Shown here in pieces: positions 35,151-45,300 of a stretch of DNA of 64,000 bases. How positions within the stretch are numbered: the stretch's first letter is position 1; the number at the start of each line of letters is the position of its first letter. The stretch comes from B1 sp964355075. GTDB taxonomy: Bacteria > Bacteroidota > Bacteroidia > UKL13-3. The notes beneath the pieces are model-generated. The model did not search any database. It was not told the DNA's origin and saw only the letters and a list, made by a program, of their open reading frames with translations. The position numbers and the translations under genes were made by a program. The DNA lies in assembly GCA_964355075.1 (NCBI GenBank), contig CAYHCF010000003.1, positions 1 to 64,000 of the forward strand. The letters are read 5' to 3'.

Positions 35151-38100
35151 ATGAAAAAACAAATACAAACCGGTTTACTTTTATTATTGCTAATTTTTAG
35201 CTTAAGTTCCGGTAAACTTTATGCTCAATACTGTCTCACAACAGGTGCAACATCTTACTTTGATGATGAGATTGCAAGAGTTTATATTATAGGGGCGTTT
35301 GGAACCTCTATTAACAATCCAACAACTTGTTATACAACGGTACCGCAATATGTTGATTTTACAAGTACCTTGGCCCCACTTTCATTAGTGCCGGGGCAAA
35401 CCTATTCCATGACCATTGATTTAACTCAATGCAGCGGTTTTTTCTATTCCAATTCTTGTAATATTTGGATTGATTTTAACAGGAATTTCACTTTTGATGC
35501 TACCGAATTGATTCAGAATGTTGTTGCGAATTCAACTTTCCCCTCTACCCATACTTTTACTTTTACTGTTCCTACCACAGCAACTTTAGGGGCATCCCGC
35601 ATGCGTTTGGTGGATGTTGAAGGAGGTACTTCGGCATCTATTACACCTTGTGTTACTTACACCTGGGGAGAAACTGAGGATTATGCAGTTAATCTGGTAA
35701 ATTCTTCCGGCGGAGCAATTTTGCCGCCTATCGCAAACTTTTTCCCAAGTCAGGCCACTACGAGCTCCATCCCCACTGATACCGTTTGGATAAATAGCCC
35801 CTTTGATTTAGTTTCTACGAGCACCAGTTCCAGTAGAAGTTATTGGGATCTACCCGGAGAAACAACTTTGAACCCGGGTTATGCCAGAACCAATGTAGCC
35901 TTTACTTCACAACAATATATTGATACGGCTAAATACAGCTCAAGATTTAGATATACTTTTGGCAGAAGAGGTTTCTGGCCGGTTCGCCTGCTTTCCATCA
36001 ATGATTTCAAACGAGATTCCCTGCGTGATAGCATCGTAAAATACATTTGGGTGGATACACCCAGCAGAGCACCTGTGCCTAATTTCTTTTCGGCCCGAAC
36101 CAAGATCGGTATTGCGGATTATGCCTCCTTGGTGGATATCAGCTCTTACGGTCCCAACCAATGGTACTGGACGATCAATCCGGATGTAACGAATGTACCC
36201 AATCCGTATTTTGCCAATTTCTTCTCTAATCCACTCGGTCAGAACCCACTCTTGTTTGGAGGCTTTCCGGGTAAATATGCCATCTGCCTCCAGGTATGGA
36301 ATGCCCGGGGATGGGATACGATATGCAAGCAAAACTATATAGAGGTTATCAATAGTGTAAATATGTGCAGTGGCAGTGGCTCAACCAGTAGTAGCTGGGA
36401 TCAGGGCTTTGTGTTTGGTCCGAGTGGACCGGCCTTCTCTTATACAAGGTCGCAGGTATCGGGCTGCCCGGGCTTTCTGCTAAATCCTTGCGCCGATAGT
36501 ATCTTTTTATTTGTGGATCGCATTAAGATGTTGCCAACCGATACACTCGTTATCCATAACGGAACGAGTCAAAGCGCACCTATCATCGGAAAACTGGGAG
36601 CTGCCAGTGTGGGGGTATTGCCACAAGCCATTATCAATAATGGAATCAGGGGTGGCAACCGCTTGTTTTTAAGATTTATGACCGGCAACGGAACCATACC
36701 AAATCCATATGATTCAGCAGGCTTCTCGATCAGGTGGGCTATTAAGGGAGCGAGTTATGGCATTCCACAATCTCATATTGTGGTGCCCGATACCATTTAT
36801 CATAACCAGCCGGTTCAGTATTCAAATACCTCAACAGGAACCCTCATGCAATACTCATGGGATACCGATGGCTTAAACGGTTATGATTCCACAGGACCTA
36901 CTGCCACCAGAACCTTTGTGGTAAGCTCTCCCGTTTACCGTAAAATATGTTTGGTAACCTATAACTGTTTGGGTGCAGATACCAGTTGTAAAAATGTATT
37001 GTTCCTGCCTACCAACCAAAAACCTTTGGTAAGATTTACAGTAGATAAAGTTCAGGGATTTAATACCGATACCTTCCGGTTTACCGATCAGAGTTTGTTT
37101 GGACCGAGTGTATGGAACTGGATCATTACCGGTGGAAATTATCAGGCCATCATGGGAACAGTAAAAGTGGGCAATGTGGTAACCAGCCGCAATCCGATCA
37201 TCCGCTTTACCCAAAGAACCAAATACACCGTAAAACTGGTTGCAACCAATCAATTTGGTACCGATTCGCTGATCAAGGTTGATTATATCAATATTGGTGC
37301 TTACGATCAGCCACAGTGTTTAACAGATATTGGTCTGGCCGATGGCAGTATCGGGATTAGCCGGGTTCAGTTGCAAAGTGGTTTGGACACCGCGGTGAAT
37401 TCATTTACGCCATGTTATCAGATGGTATTGGGCAATCAGGCGGCTAATATGTACAGAGGCATGAAACATGTCTTAAAGATTGCCCGTCCGGGTATTACCA
37501 GTCCAATGGACAGAAAAGCATGGTTAGACAGAAACATGGATGGTTTGTTTACCAATGATGAGTTGGTGATGAATGACATGGCCAGCAATATTTTGCAGAA
37601 AACAGATACGATTTCCATTAGTGGAACCCAGCAATTAGGGGGCACCCGATTGAGAGTAGGTGTATCCTATGCCGGTACCCAACTGAATCCGAGTGTCTTG
37701 TTTTTGGGTGTATTCAGAGATTATATAGTGAACTTTCCAATGGATACCGTAAAACCAAGCATTTCATTGAATGGCAGTTCATCCTTTACTACCGAAATTC
37801 ACAAAGCTTTTGTAGATCCGGGCGTAATATCCATGGACAATATTGAGGGAGATATCAGCAGTAAATATATAACAATTGGGACGGTAGATACCAGCAAAGT
37901 GGGACCCAATTACCTGCGCTATATTGTAAAAGATCTGTATGGAAATGTGAGTGATACCCTGAACAGAACGGTGTATGTGATACTCAATCAAACCGGACCA
38001 AGTATCGCCCTGAGTGGTTCAGCCAGCATGTATGTTGAAGTTTATAAAAAATATACCGAACCGGGTTATGTTGCCAAAGACAATCAGGGCAATAATATCA

Positions 38101-39248
38101 GCAGTCAGGTAGTTGTAAGCAGTAATCTGGATACTTCAAAACTGGGTTCATATAGTATCGGTTATGTGATAACAGATGCGTTTGGATTCTTCAAATCTGC
38201 CAGCAGGGCAATTATTGTTGGAGACACCACCAGACCTGTTATTGTTCCACCGCTAAATAACATCTACATTCAGCAGGTGGGTTCGGCCATTGACCTGGCC
38301 ACTATAGTTGGAAAAACCGATAATTACTGGTCACCAAATACCCTGATATTTGCCTGGCTGGGTTCGGTAGATGTAAACAAAGTAGGCAGCTATGTGATCT
38401 TATATAATTTAAGAGATGGAAGCGGAAATATTGGCTATGAGGTAGCAGTGGAAGTGCGGGTAAGGGACACAAAATCGCCCAATATTTACCTGAACGGAAG
38501 CACTCCGATGACCGCAGAGGTATTCAGTGGATTTGCAGATCCGTGGGTAACGGTATCCGATAATTACTGGCCTTCCAATACAATCGTGGTAACTAAAAAA
38601 GGCGCAGTAAACATGAATGTTCTGGGCAGTTACACCATCTGGTATATTGCCACCGATCCATCCGGAAATCAGGATTCGGTGAGCAGAGAGATAAGAGTAG
38701 TGGATACCACAAAACCCATTGTAAACCTATTGAACATTAACGAGGTAAATGTTCCACAGTGGACGGAATATGTGGATGCTCCGGTGCAGTTAACAGATAA
38801 TTACAATACCGATGCACAGATGCGGGCAAATTTGGTGGCAATAAATAGTTTGCCATTGCAAAATGGAAAACCCTTTGCACATGATATTGGCTTGTACAGT
38901 GTTCGCTATAAAGTTAAAGATTTGTCGGGCAATGAATCTGTGGAGGCAGTTCGTACCTTGAATGTTGGAGCGAGTGGTTTAACCGACATCATGAACATTG
39001 ACAAATTGATGAGCGTATATCCGAACCCGAGCAATGGCTTGATTCACGTTCGATTGGCGGATGTTCAGAAGGAAGATGTTCAGGTATTTATTTTGGATAT
39101 GTTGGGTAAAGAAATGACGCATAAAACGATCAGTAAAAATAATTTACAAACAGAAGAAATCGATCTTCAAACTTCACCAAAAGGATTCTACCTGTTAAAG
39201 GTTCAAACCGGCGATGCCATTTATATGAAGAAATTGCAGGTGAATTAA
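35151..39248 (+). CDS. T9SS surface protein, paralogue E (GEVED-like head)
   Basis: Secreted protein of 1,365 aa from the ATG giving MKKQIQTGLLLLLLIF. An upstream TTG would add 19 residues before the signal peptide and is contradicted by the promoter box. The signal peptide covers residues 1-26 (ending KLYAQ). The head (about 27-184) is a GEVED-type domain: YCLTTGATS, LVPGQTYSMTIDL, CNIWIDFNRNFTFD, SRMRLVDVEG and WGETEDYAVNLV. It is similar in type to the head of A but clearly different in sequence. The body follows from LPPIANFF (about 191). It differs from the other copies in the second Ig repeat (KDNQGNNISS) and in the third (NYWSPNTLIFAW). It ends in the T9SS type A tail and a strong hairpin. 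Confidence 0.9.
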   Translation: MKKQIQTGLLLLLLIFSLSSGKLYAQYCLTTGATSYFDDEIARVYIIGAFGTSINNPTTCYTTVPQYVDFTSTLAPLSLVPGQTYSMTIDLTQCSGFFYSNSCNIWIDFNRNFTFDATELIQNVVANSTFPSTHTFTFTVPTTATLGASRMRLVDVEGGTSASITPCVTYTWGETEDYAVNLVNSSGGAILPPIANFFPSQATTSSIPTDTVWINSPFDLVSTSTSSSRSYWDLPGETTLNPGYARTNVAFTSQQYIDTAKYSSRFRYTFGRRGFWPVRLLSINDFKRDSLRDSIVKYIWVDTPSRAPVPNFFSARTKIGIADYASLVDISSYGPNQWYWTINPDVTNVPNPYFANFFSNPLGQNPLLFGGFPGKYAICLQVWNARGWDTICKQNYIEVINSVNMCSGSGSTSSSWDQGFVFGPSGPAFSYTRSQVSGCPGFLLNPCADSIFLFVDRIKMLPTDTLVIHNGTSQSAPIIGKLGAASVGVLPQAIINNGIRGGNRLFLRFMTGNGTIPNPYDSAGFSIRWAIKGASYGIPQSHIVVPDTIYHNQPVQYSNTSTGTLMQYSWDTDGLNGYDSTGPTATRTFVVSSPVYRKICLVTYNCLGADTSCKNVLFLPTNQKPLVRFTVDKVQGFNTDTFRFTDQSLFGPSVWNWIITGGNYQAIMGTVKVGNVVTSRNPIIRFTQRTKYTVKLVATNQFGTDSLIKVDYINIGAYDQPQCLTDIGLADGSIGISRVQLQSGLDTAVNSFTPCYQMVLGNQAANMYRGMKHVLKIARPGITSPMDRKAWLDRNMDGLFTNDELVMNDMASNILQKTDTISISGTQQLGGTRLRVGVSYAGTQLNPSVLFLGVFRDYIVNFPMDTVKPSISLNGSSSFTTEIHKAFVDPGVISMDNIEGDISSKYITIGTVDTSKVGPNYLRYIVKDLYGNVSDTLNRTVYVILNQTGPSIALSGSASMYVEVYKKYTEPGYVAKDNQGNNISSQVVVSSNLDTSKLGSYSIGYVITDAFGFFKSASRAIIVGDTTRPVIVPPLNNIYIQQVGSAIDLATIVGKTDNYWSPNTLIFAWLGSVDVNKVGSYVILYNLRDGSGNIGYEVAVEVRVRDTKSPNIYLNGSTPMTAEVFSGFADPWVTVSDNYWPSNTIVVTKKGAVNMNVLGSYTIWYIATDPSGNQDSVSREIRVVDTTKPIVNLLNINEVNVPQWTEYVDAPVQLTDNYNTDAQMRANLVAINSLPLQNGKPFAHDIGLYSVRYKVKDLSGNESVEAVRTLNVGASGLTDIMNIDKLMSVYPNPSNGLIHVRLADVQKEDVQVFILDMLGKEMTHKTISKNNLQTEEIDLQTSPKGFYLLKVQTGDAIYMKKLQVN
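36180..37372 (+). repeat. Invariant body block, copy E
   Basis: Encodes residues about 344-741. Together with copy D it forms a long direct repeat, and with A-C a long inverted repeat across the housekeeping block. Confidence 0.85.
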
Positions 39249-39294
39249 ATAAATAGGAGAGCCTGGGCCTCTCCACTAATCATTAACCCAAAAT

Positions 39295-39335
39295 AAAAAA
39301 GGCAGACAAACCAATCGGGTTAGTCTGCCTTTTTT
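39295..39335. terminator. Terminator overlapping the end of tilS
   Basis: An A-rich stem, AAAAAAGGCAGAC with its complement GTCTGCCTTTTTT, is extended by imperfect pairing around AATC. The right arm encodes the last codons of tilS on the minus strand (KKAD), so one hairpin serves paralogue E and overlaps the tilS coding end. A smaller hairpin (GGAGAG/CTCTCC) precedes it at 39256-39274. Confidence 0.85.
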
Positions 39336-40657
39336 ATTTGAATCAGAAGTACTGACTGATTATCCGGAGTAACTTTAAAAACTTCAGATATTTGAAAAGG
39401 GATTACAGCGCAAATCTCCTTTTCATTTTGAGTCAAAACCAGCGTTTTCTCTTTTTTGAATCTATCCACTTTTTTATCTATTAAATAATCGGAAATTTTT
39501 TTACTGTTTTTCATTCCAAGAGGTTGAAAACGATCGCCGTGAATTATTTGCCGTAATTGAAGTGGAAACTGAATTTTATCTGCATTTAAATATAAACAGT
39601 CCTCGTTAAAAATTTGATCTTTAACCATATCAATGATCGAAAATTCTAATTCAAAATCTGGCAGGATAACATTGAATGGAAAAGCAGAAATTTCAATATG
39701 GATACTTTGATTGTTGAGATGCTCAATTAACAGTTCTTTCCGGTTTAAATTTGCCTGAAAATGATCACTGAAAAAGAGTCCTCCTGTTTTATTGTTTTTA
39801 TATCCTTTTATAATCTGCGAACACTGCAAAAAATTGAAGCCATATTTGTGAATAATTTCAAACAATAATTGAGTAGGGTAGGGCTCATCTAATAATTTTT
39901 CTAAATTTATGGTAGCATTTCCATCACGGGATTTTATGATATTCCGGATAACCGTATCAATGCCTTTTTGGTAATAATGTGAACCTGCCAGCATAAGCTC
40001 ACTAAAATGCAGACTATGCTCCACAAACGATGGATTAATTTTTACCAGGTGTGGTAATATATGGTGACGGATATAGTTTCTGGTATATAGGTCTTTTTCA
40101 TTGGATGAGTCAATTCTAAATTCAATTTGATGCTTCGTTGCATACTGTAATAAATTATTTTTTGTTGCAAATAATAAGGGTCTCCTTTTATCGTCGTTCT
40201 TGCATTTTATGCCTGATAGGCCATTAATTCCGGTTCCTCTTACCAGATTAAATAAAATTGTTTCTGCCATATCATTTGCATGATGGGCGGTAAGTATAAA
40301 ATCCAGCTTATTTAATGCAATTATTTCTATGAACCATTGATACCTTAATATACGTGCTGCTTCCTGTAATCCTAAGCCGCTGCTTTCAATAAAATTTCTG
40401 GTTTCAAATTCTTTTGAATGAAATGGAATATGATACTTGTGGCAAATCGTTTTTACCAGGGTTTCATCCTGATCACTTTCTGATTCTCTTAATTTGAAAT
40501 TGGCATGAGCAACCTCAATTTTATAGCCTGTTTGAACCAATAAGTCAAGTAAAACCATCGAATCCAAACCTCCGCTTACAGCCACCAACAGCTTATCAGT
40601 GGGTCCAAAAAGCTGTTTATCTTCAATATATTGTTTAAATTCTTTTAAAAGATTCAT
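39320..40657 (-). CDS. tilS: tRNA(Ile)-lysidine synthase
   Basis: Cytosolic enzyme (445 aa) that converts C34 of the CAU-anticodon isoleucine tRNA to lysidine using ATP and lysine; it is essential in most bacteria. The PP-loop LLVAVSGGLDSMVLLDLL is at about residues 24-41, followed by TAHHANDMAETILFNLVRGTG and GLSGIKCK, typical of TilS. A TilS C-terminal domain ends the protein (GDRFQPLGMKNSKKISDYLIDKKV). The ATG at 40657 is preferred over a TTG four codons earlier, because that TTG is part of a TATTTTTG promoter-like box (40667-40674). It is divergent from the ostA-like gene. Confidence 0.95.
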   Translation of the reverse strand: MNLLKEFKQYIEDKQLFGPTDKLLVAVSGGLDSMVLLDLLVQTGYKIEVAHANFKLRESESDQDETLVKTICHKYHIPFHSKEFETRNFIESSGLGLQEAARILRYQWFIEIIALNKLDFILTAHHANDMAETILFNLVRGTGINGLSGIKCKNDDKRRPLLFATKNNLLQYATKHQIEFRIDSSNEKDLYTRNYIRHHILPHLVKINPSFVEHSLHFSELMLAGSHYYQKGIDTVIRNIIKSRDGNATINLEKLLDEPYPTQLLFEIIHKYGFNFLQCSQIIKGYKNNKTGGLFFSDHFQANLNRKELLIEHLNNQSIHIEISAFPFNVILPDFELEFSIIDMVKDQIFNEDCLYLNADKIQFPLQLRQIIHGDRFQPLGMKNSKKISDYLIDKKVDRFKKEKTLVLTQNEKEICAVIPFQISEVFKVTPDNQSVLLIQIKKAD

Positions 40658-40694
40658 TTTAGCAAACAAAAATATTTAGTTTTGGCATCAAAAC

Positions 40695-42209
40695 ATGGTA
40701 AAGTTATTCAAAAGTAGTTTTTTAGTTTGTTTCTTCGGGTTTTTATCGGCAACATCTTTGGCGCAATCAAAGAGTAAGGTAGAAATATTGAATGCGGGAA
40801 ACTTCGAATACATTAAAGCTGACATTGGCCCCATTATTAAATTAATAGGAAATGTAAAACTTAAACAGGTGAGTACTTTTATGGATTGTGACAGCGCATT
40901 GATTTATGAAAATGAGAATAAAGTGGAGGCTTATTCGAATGTTAAAATTAATCATAAGGACAGCGTAACCATTTTTGGGAATTACTTATTGTATGATGGA
41001 TTATCGAAAAAGGGCTATATCACAAAGGATGTTAAAATGATTGATAAAAACATGACCCTGACTACAGACCAGCTGGATTATGATTTTACAAACCAGTTCG
41101 GGTATTACGGTAATGGTGGAACCATCATAAGTAAAAACAATAAACTTACCAGTGATGTGGGTTATTATTATGCGCGTCAAAAAGAGTTTTTTTTCAAAAA
41201 GAACGTGGTGTTAACCAATCCGGAGTATGTTATGACGAGCGATACTTTAATGTATAACACTTTTTCAAAAATTGCCTATTTCTTTGGTCCAACAAAAATT
41301 ATCGCAAAAGCAGATCAGATCTATTGCGAAAATGGCTGGTATGATACAGAAAATGATATTTCTCAATTCAGTAAAAATGCTGTTTTGTTCTCTGATCGCA
41401 AAATGCTTAAGGCAGATAGCCTTTACTATGACCGAAAAATTCAGTTGGGCAAGGCATTCCGTAATATCCATGTGTATGATTCTGCCCAAAAAATTCATTT
41501 GTTTGGCTATTATGGTCGATCCAACGGCTTAACAAAAATTACATTTGTAAATAAAGAGAGCTATGCCATTAAAATAATGGATCAGGGTGATAGTTTGTTT
41601 TTATTTTCCGATACCTTAATGATTTTGCAAAGAAACAAGAAACAAAAACAAATGTTGATCGCATACAATCAGGTGAAAATTTTCAAAAGTGACCTCCAGG
41701 CGGTGTGCGATAGCCTCGTTTATAACAACGATGATTCGTCCATGTTCATGTATCAGGCACCGGTTATGTGGAGCGGGCATAATCAAATCACCTCAGATAC
41801 CATTGTGTTTTTTATTAATAATGACAAATTGGATTCATTTAACCTGTTAAGCAACGCCTTGGTTATCAGCAAAGAAAAGGGAGCTCATTATAATCAAATA
41901 AAGGGAAAGGAAATGACGGGTATTCTGGATAGCAGTGCAATTAAGGTAATTAAGGTATTTGGTAATGGGCAAAGCATATATTATTCTAAAGAAGATAGTA
42001 TCAGGTATATTGGTGTCAATAAAATTGATTGCAGCGAAATGATTTTTTATTTTAAGAAAGGAGAGCTCGAAAAAGCGGTATTTATTACTGACGCTGATGC
42101 AACTTTATATCCTTTAGATGAATTAAAACCGGAAGAATTGCGATTGAAAGGCTTCAAATGGCTTGAGAAAAGACGACCGCAAAAGCTTTATTATCAAAAG
42201 AAATATTAA
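40695..42209 (+). CDS. OstA-like protein (LPS transport type)
   Basis: Exported protein of 504 aa with a signal peptide at residues 1-24 (ending TSLAQ). The body consists of successive beta slices typical of OstA/LptA-like domains: LIGNVKLKQVSTFMDCDSALIYENENKVEAYSNVKI near the start, then repeated phrases such as MTSDTLMYNT, MLKADSLYYD and AVCDSLVYNNDDSSMFM. This matches the Bacteroidota OstA-like family, thought to help carry lipopolysaccharide through the periplasm. It is longer than proteobacterial LptA. A TAGTTTTG box (40677-40684) just upstream could be its promoter. It is followed by the giant T9SS protein after 101 bp. Confidence 0.88.
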   Translation: MVKLFKSSFLVCFFGFLSATSLAQSKSKVEILNAGNFEYIKADIGPIIKLIGNVKLKQVSTFMDCDSALIYENENKVEAYSNVKINHKDSVTIFGNYLLYDGLSKKGYITKDVKMIDKNMTLTTDQLDYDFTNQFGYYGNGGTIISKNNKLTSDVGYYYARQKEFFFKKNVVLTNPEYVMTSDTLMYNTFSKIAYFFGPTKIIAKADQIYCENGWYDTENDISQFSKNAVLFSDRKMLKADSLYYDRKIQLGKAFRNIHVYDSAQKIHLFGYYGRSNGLTKITFVNKESYAIKIMDQGDSLFLFSDTLMILQRNKKQKQMLIAYNQVKIFKSDLQAVCDSLVYNNDDSSMFMYQAPVMWSGHNQITSDTIVFFINNDKLDSFNLLSNALVISKEKGAHYNQIKGKEMTGILDSSAIKVIKVFGNGQSIYYSKEDSIRYIGVNKIDCSEMIFYFKKGELEKAVFITDADATLYPLDELKPEELRLKGFKWLEKRRPQKLYYQKKY

Positions 42210-42246
42210 TATTTTCTCAAAATTTTTAATTAATTGAATAAAAAAC

Positions 42247-42277
42247 TTGTAAATAGTTCTGTTTTTATTAACTTTGG
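42247..42277 (+). promoter_or_regulatory. Putative promoter of the 2,845-aa protein
   Basis: CTTG (42247-42250), a 19-bp spacer and a perfect TAnnTTTG box (TAACTTTG, 42270-42277). The start codon lies 34 bp downstream. Confidence 0.6.
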
Positions 42278-42310
42278 TTTTCGAGAGAAACAATTTTTTA
42301 TCTATAACAT

Positions 42311-45300
42311 ATGAAATACAATTACAAACTACAGGTTGTTCGTTTCGTTTTTTTGCTGAGCCTGATTGGCTTGCTAACTATTGAAAACGCTAGATCACAA
42401 GGGCTATTAACAAACACTACTTACATTGTAAATGGTGCTAACGATTATGCGGCTCCTGTTGACACTTTTGCCAATTTAACCGGTTCTGCTACAGGTCCGG
42501 CTTATGGCGCAATTTCTTATCTGAATCTTAATGGAATGGCTGCCAGCCAAACTACTGTTGGGCCGGTTACTATTTTGTTGAGTGCGGGTTATAATTCGGT
42601 TGAACCCAGTACGATTAATATTGGAAACAGTACCGGAAATGGCGGTTGGCCAAATATGTACTGGAATGCAAATAGCCCAATTGTATTGAAACCTGCCCCC
42701 GGACAGAATTTTACCATTTCCAGCTCAACAGTTGTTGGAGCCAATTTAGCATTGGTTAGATTTAATGCTGCATGGTATTTTACCATTGATGGCTCAAATG
42801 ACGGAACTCCCGGTCAAAGAAATTTGACTTTTAATATCGGTGCCAGTTCCAATCAGGGTTCTTCAAGGGTAATTGATATTATTCCAACAAGCGGACAAAG
42901 AATTCAGTCGGTTGGGGTGAAAAATTGTGTTCTGGTTGGTAACTCAACCGCAACAACTGCAAATACCTATGCCGGTGTGTATTTTGGAGGAATTGGCGCG
43001 GGTTCGTCGGTTGCATTGGCAAAAAATATTAACATTACAGTAACAGGTAATTTAATTATGGCCGTTCAATATGGTATTTACTTCCGCGGTTTAGCAAACG
43101 CCATAAATAATCAGGATAAAAACATTACCATCAGCGATAATATTATTGGTGATTATGTGAATCCAATTAACCCGGCAAACACAGCCTTTATTGGGGGTGC
43201 GAATGCTGCAGGTATCTATGTGAACACAGTTGCAAATGCTGTAATTGATAATAATATAATCAGAAATACAGTGGGTACTTGTCCTACTTTTATTGGAATA
43301 TTTTTGAATAATCAGGGTGGCACTCCGGGCCTTGCATTAGACTCTAATATTCAGGTTACCCGCAACCGTATCTACAACTTAAATAATACCTCATCGGGTG
43401 GTATAACCGGTATTCGAATTAATTTGGGTTCTCACACCAACCATTTACGTTTATTGCTTGCCAATAATTCCATATCAAAATTATCTGCTATTAATGCTCA
43501 AAATGTATTGGCAGGATTTGCGTATCCAATTGGAATATTGGTTGAAGATGCTTCCACATTAGTAGGCTTAGAGGTGTTTTACAATTCTATTAATTTAACC
43601 GGAGCAACTTTGCCGGCCAATGCATTCTCTGCCTGTTTTGCAACTTCTGCCAGCACATTGGGCGGTATTATTATGATGAATAACTCCTTTGCGAATAGTA
43701 TGAGCAGACTACCTAACAACACAATTGCCTATACCAATTATAATGTTCTGATTACAGGAACCGTTAATCCTTTCAGATACACAGGTTTTAATAATTATTA
43801 TACAACTACTTTTGGAGGTGGAAATGCGTATGTAGGTCGTGCTAAAAATTTAGATTATACCTCTCTGAAAGGTTTAAATTTATTTACCAGTTCTGATACC
43901 GCTTCTTTAACCAATCTTCCTCCGTTCAAAAATGATTCAGATTTAACGGTTAATACAGGTTACAGTCATGCAACCTGGAACCGGGCAGCTAATCTGGAGC
44001 AGTTTTATATGTTCTATCCAAGTGTTTTTGACAGCATCCGTTTTAAAGTAAATTATGATATTAACGGTACGATCAGAAATAATATGGGAAGATTTAGTGC
44101 TATGGGTTGTCATTTATGGGCAGGCGATTCTACCAATAATAATGTTGCATTAATTGCTCCAAGAACTTTTGCAATTAATGGTTATACCAGCAGGCCAACC
44201 GCATTAAACTTAAATGGTAGTTTTGCTACTTTAGCGGAAGCTATTGATTATGTGAATCATTATGGAGTAGGTGGTTCCGGATTAGTAAACTTAGAATTAC
44301 AGCCCGGCTATAATGGTGAAACTGCTTTCATGCCTGGATTTATTGATTATCCGGGAACAAACATCGGACGACCGGTAAATATTACCGCACAAATCGGTTT
44401 TACCACAACCATATCAACGCCTAATGTTCCAGCTGTAAACAATAATTCAGTTATTCGGTTCATGGGTGCAAGTAATGTAATCATAGATGGAGGTTCTAAC
44501 AACCGACTTACCATCGCAATGCCAGATACCAATACAAACAACATTTCACGAGTAATTGGTATCACGCCGGTTGACACTTTTAGTTCAAATATTACAATCA
44601 AAAATTGTAATATTATTGGAAACTCAAAACCTATTGGAGCCAGTGTTACAAATCCGAATACGGCCATGGGTATTTATGTTGGAAACCCAACAACTGCGGG
44701 TACTCCTTTGGTTGCTTTGAAAACTTTTATGAATAACCTTAGCTTTATAGGTAATAATATTTTTGCAGTAAGAAGTGGTATCGTTATTATGGTTCCGGGC
44801 GCTTCTACAGCTACCGTGATAAAAAGTAATATCATTGGGGGGTCTATTCCTCCGGGAACAGCCCAGAGAACTACTTATATCGGAGGTGCCGCAAATCAAA
44901 CCGGTATTCTTGTTAGGGGATTAAATAATTGTAATATTGACAGTAATGTAATCAGAAATTGTATCTCAACCACTGCCTTATCAAATGGCTTTGTTGGAAT
45001 ACAGATTGACGAAACCGGTCAACCTATCACAGGGATATTTGCGAGTGTTACCGCTTCGAGAAACTTTATTTATAATTTAGCAACCGATAATGGTACATTT
45101 TGTGCCGGTATTCGTGTTTACCTGACTGCCGCCGCTACTCCCCGGGATATTAATCTGATCAATAATTTTATCGGTAAAATAGTGGGTCAGGGTTCCGGAT
45201 TAAACTTCAGCAATCAAAACCCCGTAGGAATACTATTAGATGCTGCCGGATTATTAACCACTCCTGGAATATCCCTTGCACACAATACGATTAATTTAAC

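Noticed and set aside
4439..37372. The five identical blocks as an insertion sequence or transposon
   Set aside because: The blocks lie in frame within long proteins, have no terminal inverted repeats or transposase, and their flanks are homologous too. Gene duplication with conversion explains them better.
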